Below, piece after piece: positions 1 to 5,717 of a stretch of DNA of 8,645 nucleotides (position 1 is its first letter; each line of letters opens with the position of its first letter). The notes beneath the pieces are model-generated. The model ran no database searches and was not told the DNA's origin. It saw only the letters and a list, made by a program, of their open reading frames with translations. The DNA is from an uncultured Bacilli bacterium (GTDB lineage Bacteria > Bacillota_I > Bacilli_A > RF39 > UBA660). A program made the translations under genes and the position numbers. The DNA lies in contig CALVPL010000061.1 in the NCBI GenBank assembly GCA_944351315.1, positions 1 through 8,645 of the forward strand, in the 5' to 3' direction.

Positions 1-20
1 AAAGTATACTTCATAAAAAA

Positions 21-56
21 CCAAGAATCCCCATACAATGTAGTGGGGACTTTTTT
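21..56 (+). terminator. Terminator-like hairpin abutting the mntP start codon
   Basis: A stem TCCCCA (28-33) pairs with TGGGGA (44-49). It is extended inside by TAC/GTA (34-36 with 40-42, one bulged G) and outside, after a mismatch, by A/T and G-T pairs of 23-26 with 51-54. A run of six T (51-56) follows and touches the ATG at 57. The simplest reading is the intrinsic terminator of a gene ending just before it; a TAA at 14-16 would fit. An A-run at 15-20 could make it work in both directions. The G-rich 3' arm (45-49) may also serve as a weak ribosome binding site for mntP. A TATACT at 5-10 could be a -10 box, in which case the hairpin would be a leader attenuator; its -35 would lie outside the window. 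Confidence 0.6.
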
Positions 57-596
57 ATGAAAGAAATACTAAACATTTTATTAATAGGTATTGCCCTTAG
101 TATGGACACATTTTCTTTATCTTTAGGGGTTGGAACATATAATTTAGAAAAAAAGAAATGTGTGCAACTCAGTTTATTAGTAGGAATCATGCATTTTATC
201 ATGCCATTACTTGGAAATATAGTAGGCGATCAAATCATGCGTTTTTTCTCTTTAAACAGCAATCTTTTTTTAGGGTGCATTTTACTTTTTATAGCCGTAA
301 ATCTTTTAATTGATATGGTAAAAAAAGAAGAAGATACAACAATCGATTTATCTTTATTTGGAATGTTTCTTTTTGCATTTGGAGTATCTATCGATGCTTT
401 TTCAACTGGTCTTGCTCTGACAGCCATTACCAAAAACAAAATATTAGCCATGCTTTTATTTTCCTGCACCAGTTTTACTTTTACTTTAATTGGGCTAAAT
501 ATAGGAAAATACTTTTCAAAAAAGTTAGGAAATAAAGCAAGTATTCTAGGATTTATCCTATTAGTGGTATTAGGAATCTTTCATATATGTAAATAA
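57..596 (+). CDS. mntP: MntP-family manganese efflux pump
   Basis: This is an inner-membrane exporter of Mn2+ that protects against manganese overload. The 179 residues match the usual length of the family (about 185) and its internal duplication. The first half carries ALSMDTFSLSLG with Asp17, and the second half carries GVSIDAFSTGLA with Asp113, the paired acidic positions of the two DUF204 repeats. HFIMPLLGNIVG (about 46-57) is the family's helix 2 signature. Six hydrophobic segments are visible, near 3-23, 37-57, 66-87, 98-122, 129-150 and 161-178, with a charged loop at 88-97 between the repeats. The only usable start is the ATG at 57. It has no good Shine-Dalgarno, only the GGGGA of the preceding hairpin 8 bases away. 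I see no Mn riboswitch of the yybP-ykoY type. The B. subtilis homologue ywlD sits near rpiB, as here. A separate promoter (609-637) follows, so it is probably not in the murA operon. Confidence 0.9.
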   Translation: MKEILNILLIGIALSMDTFSLSLGVGTYNLEKKKCVQLSLLVGIMHFIMPLLGNIVGDQIMRFFSLNSNLFLGCILLFIAVNLLIDMVKKEEDTTIDLSLFGMFLFAFGVSIDAFSTGLALTAITKNKILAMLLFSCTSFTFTLIGLNIGKYFSKKLGNKASILGFILLVVLGIFHICK

Positions 597-608
597 CAGT
601 CAAAAAAC

Positions 609-637
609 TTTTAAAAACAAAAAATATTTGATATAGT
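609..637 (+). promoter_or_regulatory. Extended -10 housekeeping promoter for murA
   Basis: TATAGT at 632-637 is preceded by TG at 629-630, which makes an extended -10 box. A weak -35 candidate, TTTTAA, lies at 609-614 with a 17-base spacer. Transcription would begin near 644, after the in-frame ATG at 643 but before the ATG at 664, which helps to choose the murA start. Confidence 0.55.
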
Positions 638-663
638 AAAATATGAATAAAAGGACTGATTTT

Positions 664-1920
664 ATGCAAAAAATAGAAATTCAAGGTGGTAACAACTTAA
701 GCGGAGAGATTTTTATTTCTGGAGCTAAAAACAGCGCGGTGGCACTTATACCCGCGGCAATTCTTTGCAATGAAGAAACAACAATCTATAATGTTCCAGA
801 AATATCTGATCGCGATGATTTAATCAAAATCATTGAACTTTTAAATGGTAACGTTAAAGTAAATCAAGATATACTAACTATAGATTCTAAACAAATAAAA
901 AATGTCTATATTCCCGAAGAACTTTCTTCCAAACTAAGAGCTTCATACTATTTTATGGGAGCTTTATTAGGAAGAAATAAGTATGTTGAAATTTCTTTAC
1001 CTGGCGGATGCAAGATAGGAAATCGGAAAATTGATTTTCATTTAAAAGGATTTCAAGCTCTAGGGGCAGTAATAACGGAAGAAGAAAATAAATTAATTTT
1101 AAAAGCCGATAAACTTATTGGCAACAAAATTTACTTAGATTTTGCTAGTGTCGGAGCAACGATAAATATTATGCTTGCCGCTTGTAAAGCTGAAGGAACA
1201 ACTATTATTCATAATGCAGCTAAAGAACCAGAAATAGCCAATGTCGCGACATTTTTAAATAATATGGGAGCAAAAATAAGTGGAGCAGGGACTAGTAAAA
1301 TCACAATAGAAGGAGTAGAATATCTTCATAAAGCAATGATTGAAGTAATTCCAGATCGAATTGAAGCAGGAACCTATATTATAATTGGATCCTTACTTGG
1401 CCACAATTTGCGTATTAAAAATGTTATAAAAGAACATTTAACTTCTTTAATCGCCAAATTACAAGAAATAGGTGTGTCCATCGAAAGTGAGAAAAATGAT
1501 TTAATCATTAACAAAAATGATAAATTAAAAGCTTTTAATATAGCTACTTTAATTTATCCGGGATTTCCAACAGATTTAGCCCAACCAATGACCGTATTAA
1601 TGACTCAGTGTGATGGACTAAGTATTTTAGAAGAGACGATCTACTCAAATCGAATGGGACAAGTACCTTATTTAAATTCCATGGGAGCTGATATTACCGT
1701 CAGAAATCAAATGGCTTTTATAAAAGGAAAAACTCCATTAATTGGCAATGATGTTGTTGCAAGCGATTTAAGAGCTGGAGCCTCTCTTATAACTGCTGGA
1801 TTAATTGCTAAAGGAAAAACAAAAATCAGCGAAATTGAACATATTTTAAGAGGATATGAACATATAGTTGAAAAATTATCAAACGTAGGAGCAAATATTA
1901 AAATAATAGAAGAAGTATGA
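664..1920 (+). CDS. murA: UDP-N-acetylglucosamine 1-carboxyvinyltransferase (MurA)
   Basis: MurA transfers enolpyruvate from PEP to UDP-GlcNAc, the first committed step of peptidoglycan synthesis in the cytoplasm, and is the target of fosfomycin. From the ATG at 664 the protein has 418 residues, against 419 in E. coli. Numbering then falls in register: Lys22 in GAKNS, Arg92, the PEP-reactive Cys116 in PGGCKIG (so fosfomycin-sensitive by sequence), Asp304 in FPTDLAQP, Arg370 in DLRAGAS and Arg396 in RGYEH. An in-frame ATG at 643 would add seven residues, but it has no ribosome binding site and lies at the predicted transcription start. The ATG at 664 has AAGGA at 651-655, eight bases away. Firmicutes often have two MurA copies (MurAA and MurAB/AZ), and I cannot tell which this is. 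The stop overlaps the next start (ATGA, 1917-1920), which implies coupled translation. Confidence 0.96.
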   Translation: MQKIEIQGGNNLSGEIFISGAKNSAVALIPAAILCNEETTIYNVPEISDRDDLIKIIELLNGNVKVNQDILTIDSKQIKNVYIPEELSSKLRASYYFMGALLGRNKYVEISLPGGCKIGNRKIDFHLKGFQALGAVITEEENKLILKADKLIGNKIYLDFASVGATINIMLAACKAEGTTIIHNAAKEPEIANVATFLNNMGAKISGAGTSKITIEGVEYLHKAMIEVIPDRIEAGTYIIIGSLLGHNLRIKNVIKEHLTSLIAKLQEIGVSIESEKNDLIINKNDKLKAFNIATLIYPGFPTDLAQPMTVLMTQCDGLSILEETIYSNRMGQVPYLNSMGADITVRNQMAFIKGKTPLIGNDVVASDLRAGASLITAGLIAKGKTKISEIEHILRGYEHIVEKLSNVGANIKIIEEV

Positions 1921-3269
1921 GTATGAAAAAGAGAAATAGAATAACAGTTAAAAATTTAAGAAAAATTATCGATATTATTGAAGTAAAAAACATAAAAGAA
2001 GAAGAAGCATTTAACTATATGCGAATTATTAAAGAAAATATCGAATTAGAAAAAGCAAAAGTATTATATTTTCCAATTTATTTAAACAAAAAGGATGATC
2101 AAGGTGGCTGGTATATATCAGATCGAGATCTTCGTGTTTATATCAATAATATCATTGAAAAAAATCCAAATGCTACATTTGTAATTGAAAAGCCTATGCT
2201 GGAGCAAATATCTAATCCAAATGCCAAATTAATAATTGTCAACAATATCATGGAAAGCATTGATAAATTAAGCAATTATTATATAAAAAAGGTTCATCCA
2301 ACTACAATTTTAGTAACAGGTAGTGTAGGCAAAACAAGTACAGTAGGATTAATTGAAAAAGTTTTAAAACCAAATGTTTTAAGAATTTATTCCAAAAGAA
2401 TAACACCGATTATTTTAAAAGCCAAAATAATTAATTATCTAACCGAAGATATTGAATATTTAGTTTTAGAAGCGGGTTTATTCTATCGTCATCACGTGAA
2501 ATTCTTCAGTGAATATTTAAAACCTCAAATAGGAGTAATTTTAAATGCTTTACCAGAACATATTGGAATTGATCATATTAATACAATAGAAGATATTGTT
2601 AAATATAAACTAGAAGTTTTTCGATATGCTAAATATGCTTTAATAAATCAATCTGATACTTCATTAAAAGAAGTAAAATTTTCTCAAAATAAAATTCTTT
2701 ATCATGACTATTCAATAGATACCGAAATAAAAGAAGTTTGGGATATTTCTAAATTTAATTCAAAGATTCAATTATATGTAAATACAGAACTTTCAAAAAT
2801 TGAGTATCAAGCAGCATTTGATATTGGCAAAATCTTAGGTATAAAAGAAGAAAAAATCCTAAATCAACTAAATCATGCTTCTCCAGTAGAAAATCGTACT
2901 CAAAAGAAAAAGATTTATAATCATCATATTATTTTTGATGGCGACGTATCTGGAATCGCTAGATTTAGTTTATTTACGAAACATAACTATAAAAACGCTG
3001 TATTAGTGATTCGTGCCTTAACAAAAAATGGTGAAGAACAAGAAAATTACTCAGAATTAGAACAATTTTTTCCTCGTTTTGAAAAAATCTATATTTTTGA
3101 CGATGTACCTGAAAAAAATATTTTTACCTCTTCAAATATTGAAATCGTAAAAAATCACGAATTTATCAAAAAAATTCAAAAAGATACCATAATTTTTTAT
3201 CATTATGGTAGTTACTATCGTAAATTTAATGAATTTACTCTAGAAAATTTAGAAAAGGTGATAGAATGA
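1917..3269 (+). CDS. Divergent MurF-type Mur ligase family protein
   Basis: This is an ATP-dependent amide ligase of the Mur family, 450 residues long. The N-terminal part (about 45-128) follows the MurF pattern: a KVLYFPIYL strand standing for the 'lFvPl' element, then a variable region, then KLIIVNN before the ATPase domain. The central domain has the P-loop TGSVGKTST (134-142), Glu185 in VLEAGLF (metal/catalytic Glu), Asn210 and His215 in LNALPEH, and Lys231 in YKLEVF, the position of the carbamylated Lys in AKgEi-type motifs. In the C-terminal part Arg327 and FDGDVSG (340-346) stand where MurF has its arginine and its DDSYNANP motif; the latter is clearly altered. It could be the organism's MurF or a paralogue with another substrate, and the altered C-terminal binding motif leads me to favour a paralogue. 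It overlaps murA (ATGA) and the next gene (ATGA). An alternative start at 1923 would be two residues shorter. Confidence 0.8.
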   Translation: MSMKKRNRITVKNLRKIIDIIEVKNIKEEEAFNYMRIIKENIELEKAKVLYFPIYLNKKDDQGGWYISDRDLRVYINNIIEKNPNATFVIEKPMLEQISNPNAKLIIVNNIMESIDKLSNYYIKKVHPTTILVTGSVGKTSTVGLIEKVLKPNVLRIYSKRITPIILKAKIINYLTEDIEYLVLEAGLFYRHHVKFFSEYLKPQIGVILNALPEHIGIDHINTIEDIVKYKLEVFRYAKYALINQSDTSLKEVKFSQNKILYHDYSIDTEIKEVWDISKFNSKIQLYVNTELSKIEYQAAFDIGKILGIKEEKILNQLNHASPVENRTQKKKIYNHHIIFDGDVSGIARFSLFTKHNYKNAVLVIRALTKNGEEQENYSELEQFFPRFEKIYIFDDVPEKNIFTSSNIEIVKNHEFIKKIQKDTIIFYHYGSYYRKFNEFTLENLEKVIE

Positions 3270-4000
3270 AAAAAATCTTATTAATTCATGGTTGGGATTA
3301 TGAAAACTATTATGGAAGAATAGATCACAATGCTTGGTTAAATCGTAAAAAATTTCTTGAAGAATTAAAAAAATATTATGAAATTCGTTATCCAGATTTA
3401 CCTGGTTTTGGATTGACCAAAGAGCCAAATGTCAAAGGGTATACATTAGAAGATTTTGCAAAATATATTCATGATTATATAGAAGAAACCAATTTTAATC
3501 CAGATTACATTTTAGGATATTCTTTCGGTGGAGCCGTCGCGGTTACTTATCATAAACTATTTAATCAACAAGTTTCATTAATTCTAATCTCTCCAGCTTT
3601 AATTAGAAATAAAGACAATTCAAAAGAATTTATGAAAACTCCAAAAATTTTAGATCCAATTCGAGAAAAAGTTCGTGATTTTTATTTGATTCATAAAATA
3701 AAAGTACCTGAGATGGTTTATGGCACACCTTTCTTGCGGAATAGTTATCAATCCATTGTTCGCGTTGAAATTATTGATGAATTAGAAAATATGGATAAAG
3801 ATCAATTTATCATTATTTATGGATCCTTAGACAACATGGTCGATCCAAATAGAATGATGAATTCGGTAAGTAAAGAAGTTTTAGAAAGAATCAAAATAAT
3901 TCAAAATGGAAGCCATGATATTGCAAATACGCATACAGAAGAATTGATTCAATTAATAAATGAGTTTACAAATGAACCACCAAAATTAACGAGAAAATAA
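3266..4000 (+). CDS. Alpha/beta hydrolase
   Basis: This is a 244-residue single-domain alpha/beta hydrolase with an apparently complete catalytic triad. HGW at 8-10 is the oxyanion-hole region, GYSFGG (84-89) is the nucleophile elbow with Ser86, Asp189 lies in YGSLDNMVDP, and His217 lies in NGSHD. DLPGFGLT (44-51) is the conserved loop after strand 4, and 115-165 looks like a small cap. No signal peptide is seen, so it is likely cytoplasmic. The ribosome binding site AAAGGTG (3254-3260) is five bases upstream, and the ATG overlaps the TGA of the Mur ligase gene (ATGA). The substrate cannot be told from sequence. The tight coupling to murA and a Mur ligase suggests a role in precursor metabolism or recycling (esterase, thioesterase or amidase), but that is inference. 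The last codons form the upstream arm of the terminator. Confidence 0.85.
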   Translation: MKKILLIHGWDYENYYGRIDHNAWLNRKKFLEELKKYYEIRYPDLPGFGLTKEPNVKGYTLEDFAKYIHDYIEETNFNPDYILGYSFGGAVAVTYHKLFNQQVSLILISPALIRNKDNSKEFMKTPKILDPIREKVRDFYLIHKIKVPEMVYGTPFLRNSYQSIVRVEIIDELENMDKDQFIIIYGSLDNMVDPNRMMNSVSKEVLERIKIIQNGSHDIANTHTEELIQLINEFTNEPPKLTRK

Positions 4001-4018
4001 CATTTTCTCGCTTTTTTT
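3990..4018 (+). terminator. Intrinsic terminator of the murA operon
   Basis: CGAGAAAA (3990-3997) pairs with TTTTCTCG (4003-4010), with one more T-A pair, a three-base loop and seven T (4012-4018). The hydrolase stop codon (3998-4000) lies at the tip of the hairpin, so the terminator is embedded in the end of the gene. Confidence 0.88.
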
Positions 4019-4042
4019 ACATACGATGTACTAGGTGCATAT

Positions 4043-4711
4043 ATGAAAAAAATAATTTTATTGACCATTACCATCGGAACTATATTAACTTTTTTCATTT
4101 ATAAAAAACTTTATCATGAAGATATGAATATTGTAGCTTTAGGAGATGGCGTGGCTATAGGACAAACCGCTTATAATGTAAAAGGCTATAGTTATAACGA
4201 TTATTTAAAAGATTATTATGAGGAAAATAGTATTTTAAAAGAATATATTACTGAATTTACAAGTGAAAAAGAAACAACAGAAACTCTATTATTAAAATTG
4301 CAAAACAATTATACCTTAGAAAGTACAAATACATCTATCACCCAAGCTATCGCCAAAGCCAAAATCTTAACTATTGCTTTAGGAATGGATGAATTACATC
4401 TAGAGACAGAAATCTCTTCAGATAAGATCACTAAATATTTAGAAAATATGGAAAAAATCTTAAAAATGATTCGGATTTATAATAAAAAATCTGTTTATTT
4501 CATCAGTTTATATCCTACTAAGAAAATACCAAAAGAAACCATTCAAAAAATTAATGAAGAATTAAAAAAGATATGTGAAAACTATTCTATTATATACATT
4601 GATATAACAAATATTAGTGAGGAAGAAAACTATTTCTTTACTCCAAATAGCTATTATTTTAATTATAAAGCCCATCAATATATAAGTGAAAAAATAATTG
4701 AAAATACTTAA
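4043..4711 (+). CDS. Membrane-anchored SGNH-hydrolase-like protein lacking catalytic residues
   Basis: A 222-residue protein with one N-terminal hydrophobic segment (about 4-20) after MKK, so probably anchored with its domain outside. The rest has the order of an SGNH/GDSL hydrolase. Block I is NIVALGDGVAIG (29-40), normally ALGDSlt.G; here Gly36 replaces the nucleophile Ser. Block III is IALGMDEL (111-118), where the family has GxND; Asp116 replaces the Asn. Block V at 199-216 ends in AHQYISEKI, where the family has D..HPN..Gy..iaekI; Tyr205 stands at the catalytic His. With Ser, Asn and His all replaced, hydrolysis by the usual mechanism is unlikely, and a binding or structural role is more plausible. 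AGGTG at 4033-4037 is the ribosome binding site. It starts 24 bases behind a terminator and I see no convincing promoter, so expression may depend on readthrough. Confidence 0.7.
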   Translation: MKKIILLTITIGTILTFFIYKKLYHEDMNIVALGDGVAIGQTAYNVKGYSYNDYLKDYYEENSILKEYITEFTSEKETTETLLLKLQNNYTLESTNTSITQAIAKAKILTIALGMDELHLETEISSDKITKYLENMEKILKMIRIYNKKSVYFISLYPTKKIPKETIQKINEELKKICENYSIIYIDITNISEEENYFFTPNSYYFNYKAHQYISEKIIENT

Positions 4712-4718
4712 AAATCGC

Positions 4719-4746
4719 TTGCCTCTTAAAAAAAGTATGATATAAT
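4719..4746 (+). promoter_or_regulatory. Strong extended -10 promoter for rpmE
   Basis: A perfect TATAAT at 4741-4746 is preceded by TG at 4738-4739. The -35 TTGCCT at 4719-4724 lies 16 bases upstream. Transcription should start near 4753. This is the best vegetative promoter in the window, as expected for a ribosomal protein gene. Confidence 0.8.
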
Positions 4747-4752
4747 ACATAA

Positions 4753-4804
4753 GAAATGAATTTTCTATGCCTTGAATGAGGTATGGCGAAAGGAGAGTAT
4801 TGTT
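4753..4804 (+). promoter_or_regulatory. rpmE leader with hairpin next to the ribosome binding site (L31 leader candidate)
   Basis: The predicted 5' untranslated region of about 52 bases contains a nine-pair hairpin. Bases 4765-4773 pair with 4778-4786, including three G-T pairs, and the loop is GAAT. It ends two bases before the Shine-Dalgarno AAAGGAG (4789-4795). L31 genes in several phyla, including Firmicutes, carry autoregulatory leader RNAs to which L31 binds. Position and size fit such a leader, but I cannot match it to a covariance model here. Confidence 0.5.
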
Positions 4805-5017
4805 ATGAAAGCAAACATTCATCCAGAAATGAAAGAAGTAACTGTTACTTGTGCTTGTGGTGCAACCTTCAAAACAATGTCAACTAAAGATCATATTGAA
4901 GTTGAAGTATGCTCAGAATGTCATCCATTTTATACTGGAAAACAAGGAAAAGCAAGTCGTGCTGGTAATATTGAAAAATTTAATCGTAAATATAACATGA
5001 ATAAAGAAGAAAAATAA
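4805..5017 (+). CDS. rpmE: Ribosomal protein L31 (zinc-binding form)
   Basis: bL31, a small protein of the large ribosomal subunit near the central protuberance, taking part in the bridge between the subunits. It has 70 residues. MKANIHPEM is the classic N-terminus. The zinc ligands are Cys16 and Cys18 in TCACGATF and Cys36 and Cys39 in VCSECHPFYTGKQ, so this is the C+ form, not the zinc-independent paralogue. The start is the ATG at 4805 with AAAGGAG nine bases upstream. An upstream in-frame ATG at 4772 falls inside the leader hairpin and would add 11 non-conserved residues. The gene is monocistronic, between its own promoter and terminator. Its neighbours here (mntP, rpiB) are also in the wider rpmE neighbourhood of B. 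subtilis. Confidence 0.97.
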   Translation: MKANIHPEMKEVTVTCACGATFKTMSTKDHIEVEVCSECHPFYTGKQGKASRAGNIEKFNRKYNMNKEEK

Positions 5018-5035
5018 GTCGTTTTTCTTTTTTTT
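5006..5035 (+). terminator. Intrinsic terminator of rpmE
   Basis: AAGAAAAA (5007-5014) pairs with TTTTTCTT (5022-5029) around a loop that holds the stop codon, followed by T to 5035. The stem is nearly all A-T, so it is weaker than the others, but the U-tract is long. Confidence 0.65.
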
Positions 5036-5056
5036 ATGCTTAAAACATTATATAAT
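5028..5056 (+). promoter_or_regulatory. Possible promoter for the rpiB-spoIID operon
   Basis: TATAAT at 5051-5056 sits 30 bases before the rpiB start. The only -35 at 17 bases is an all-T hexamer inside the rpmE terminator tract. A second pairing, TTAAAA (5040-5045) with TATTAT (5064-5069), is equally weak. A promoter is expected after a terminator, but its exact place is uncertain. Confidence 0.4.
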
Positions 5057-5085
5057 AAAACTATATTATACGAGGAGGAATTCAA

Positions 5086-5538
5086 ATGAAATTATATATA
5101 GGAGCAGATCATCGTGGAAAAGAATTAGAAAATTATTTATTTCAATCTTTAAAAGAAGCTGGAATTGATATAGAAATGACCAAAATCCCAACATCTGATG
5201 AAGATGATTATCCGGATTTTGCTTTTGATATAGCCCAAAATGTAGCTAAGAATAAAGAAAATCTAGGAATAGTAATTTGTGGAAATGGAATAGGAATTTC
5301 TATCGCAGCCAATAAAGTAAAAGGAATACGTTGTGCAAGAGTTTTGACAGAAGAAGATGCCCATCATGCTAGAAATCATAATGGAGCAAACATGATCGCT
5401 TTTGGCGGAATCTCTCATGAAGAAGCTTTAAAGATTGTAAAAACCTTCTTAAATACCAAACCAGCTAGTGAAGAAAGACATTTAAGAAGAATTAAAAAAA
5501 TAATAGATTATGAAAATGGAGCATATAATGGATTATAA
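5086..5538 (+). CDS. rpiB: Ribose-5-phosphate isomerase B (RpiB/LacAB family)
   Basis: It interconverts ribose 5-phosphate and ribulose 5-phosphate in the non-oxidative pentose phosphate pathway (cytoplasm, usually a dimer). The 150 residues match E. coli RpiB (149). Motifs in order: GADHRGKELE (6-15), DYPDFA (41-46), VICGNGIGISIAANK (63-77) with catalytic Cys65, GIRCA (80-84), ARNHNGANMIAFGG (95-108) with His98, and RHLRRI (131-136) for phosphate binding. Two positions differ from E. coli: CGTG reads CGNG (Asn67), and the Arg of 'lGsR' is lost (FGGIS). The substrate could therefore be another sugar phosphate, as in LacA/LacB (galactose 6-phosphate) or AlsB (allose 6-phosphate), but no sugar-utilisation genes lie nearby. 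The AGGAGG at 5073-5078 is ideal. The last 11 bases overlap the next gene. Confidence 0.88.
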   Translation: MKLYIGADHRGKELENYLFQSLKEAGIDIEMTKIPTSDEDDYPDFAFDIAQNVAKNKENLGIVICGNGIGISIAANKVKGIRCARVLTEEDAHHARNHNGANMIAFGGISHEEALKIVKTFLNTKPASEERHLRRIKKIIDYENGAYNGL

Positions 5539-5707
5539 AATCTATTTATATATATTTTTTTCCATGCTCTCTGCATTTGCTTTATCCGGAATTAACTTTG
5601 AAAAGATCATTCGGAAAAACCGTATGTGGGAAACAAGAGTACTTGTTTTAATTCTAAGTTTAATTCTTGGATATCTTTTAACTCAATTTGTTTCAGAATT
5701 TTTATAA
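5528..5707 (+). CDS. DUF1146 (YwzB-like) small membrane protein
   Basis: A 59-residue protein with two hydrophobic segments (about 4-20 and 39-56) joined by a loop with the family pattern ALSGINFEKII..NR.WE.RVL. B. subtilis YwzB, just upstream of the murAA-spoIID segment, has this fold and length class; its function is unknown. I chose the ATG at 5528 because GGAG at 5518-5521 lies six bases upstream and the preceding in-frame ATGs (5510, 5516) add charged residues and lack a site. It overlaps rpiB by 11 bases and precedes spoIID by 10, so the three are surely cotranscribed and probably coupled in translation. Confidence 0.82.
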   Translation: MDYKIYLYIFFSMLSAFALSGINFEKIIRKNRMWETRVLVLILSLILGYLLTQFVSEFL

Positions 5708-5717
5708 GGAGATACTT

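Noticed and set aside
1..56. yybP-ykoY type manganese riboswitch ahead of mntP
   Set aside because: The visible 56 bases contain only a simple hairpin and none of the conserved internal-loop sequences. Most of an aptamer would lie outside the window.
1..60. End of an upstream gene: either a TAA at 14-16, or a frame open from 1 whose TGA (58-60) overlaps the mntP start
   Set aside because: Too little sequence to assign a product. The terminator at 21-56 fits the TAA at 14-16 better, but neither can be supported as a gene.
11..202. Minus-strand open frames (11-202, 230-469, 4562-4822, 5702-5884, 6290-6517, 6625-6912, 6786-6971)
   Set aside because: They lie opposite strongly supported genes, have no ribosome binding site or recognisable domain, and have the low-complexity composition of reverse-complemented AT-rich coding DNA.
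643..663. Longer N-terminus for MurA from the ATG at 643
   Set aside because: No Shine-Dalgarno, it lies at the predicted transcription start, and the catalytic residues fall in E. coli register only from 664.
4016..4045. TTTACA ... TATATG as a promoter for the SGNH-like gene
   Set aside because: The -10 would overlap the start codon at 4043, so the RNA would begin inside the gene.
4772..4804. Longer L31 from the ATG at 4772
   Set aside because: It lies in the leader hairpin loop region. The canonical MKANIHPE start at 4805 has AAAGGAG in front.
5522..5529. CATATAAT as a sigma-E -10 box for spoIID
   Set aside because: No fitting -35 at 13-15 bases upstream, and the match covers the DUF1146 start codon. 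In AT-rich DNA this is expected by chance.
5688..5717. Longer SpoIID from the ATG at 5688
   Set aside because: It is within the DUF1146 gene without a ribosome binding site, while 5718 has AAGGAG at six bases.
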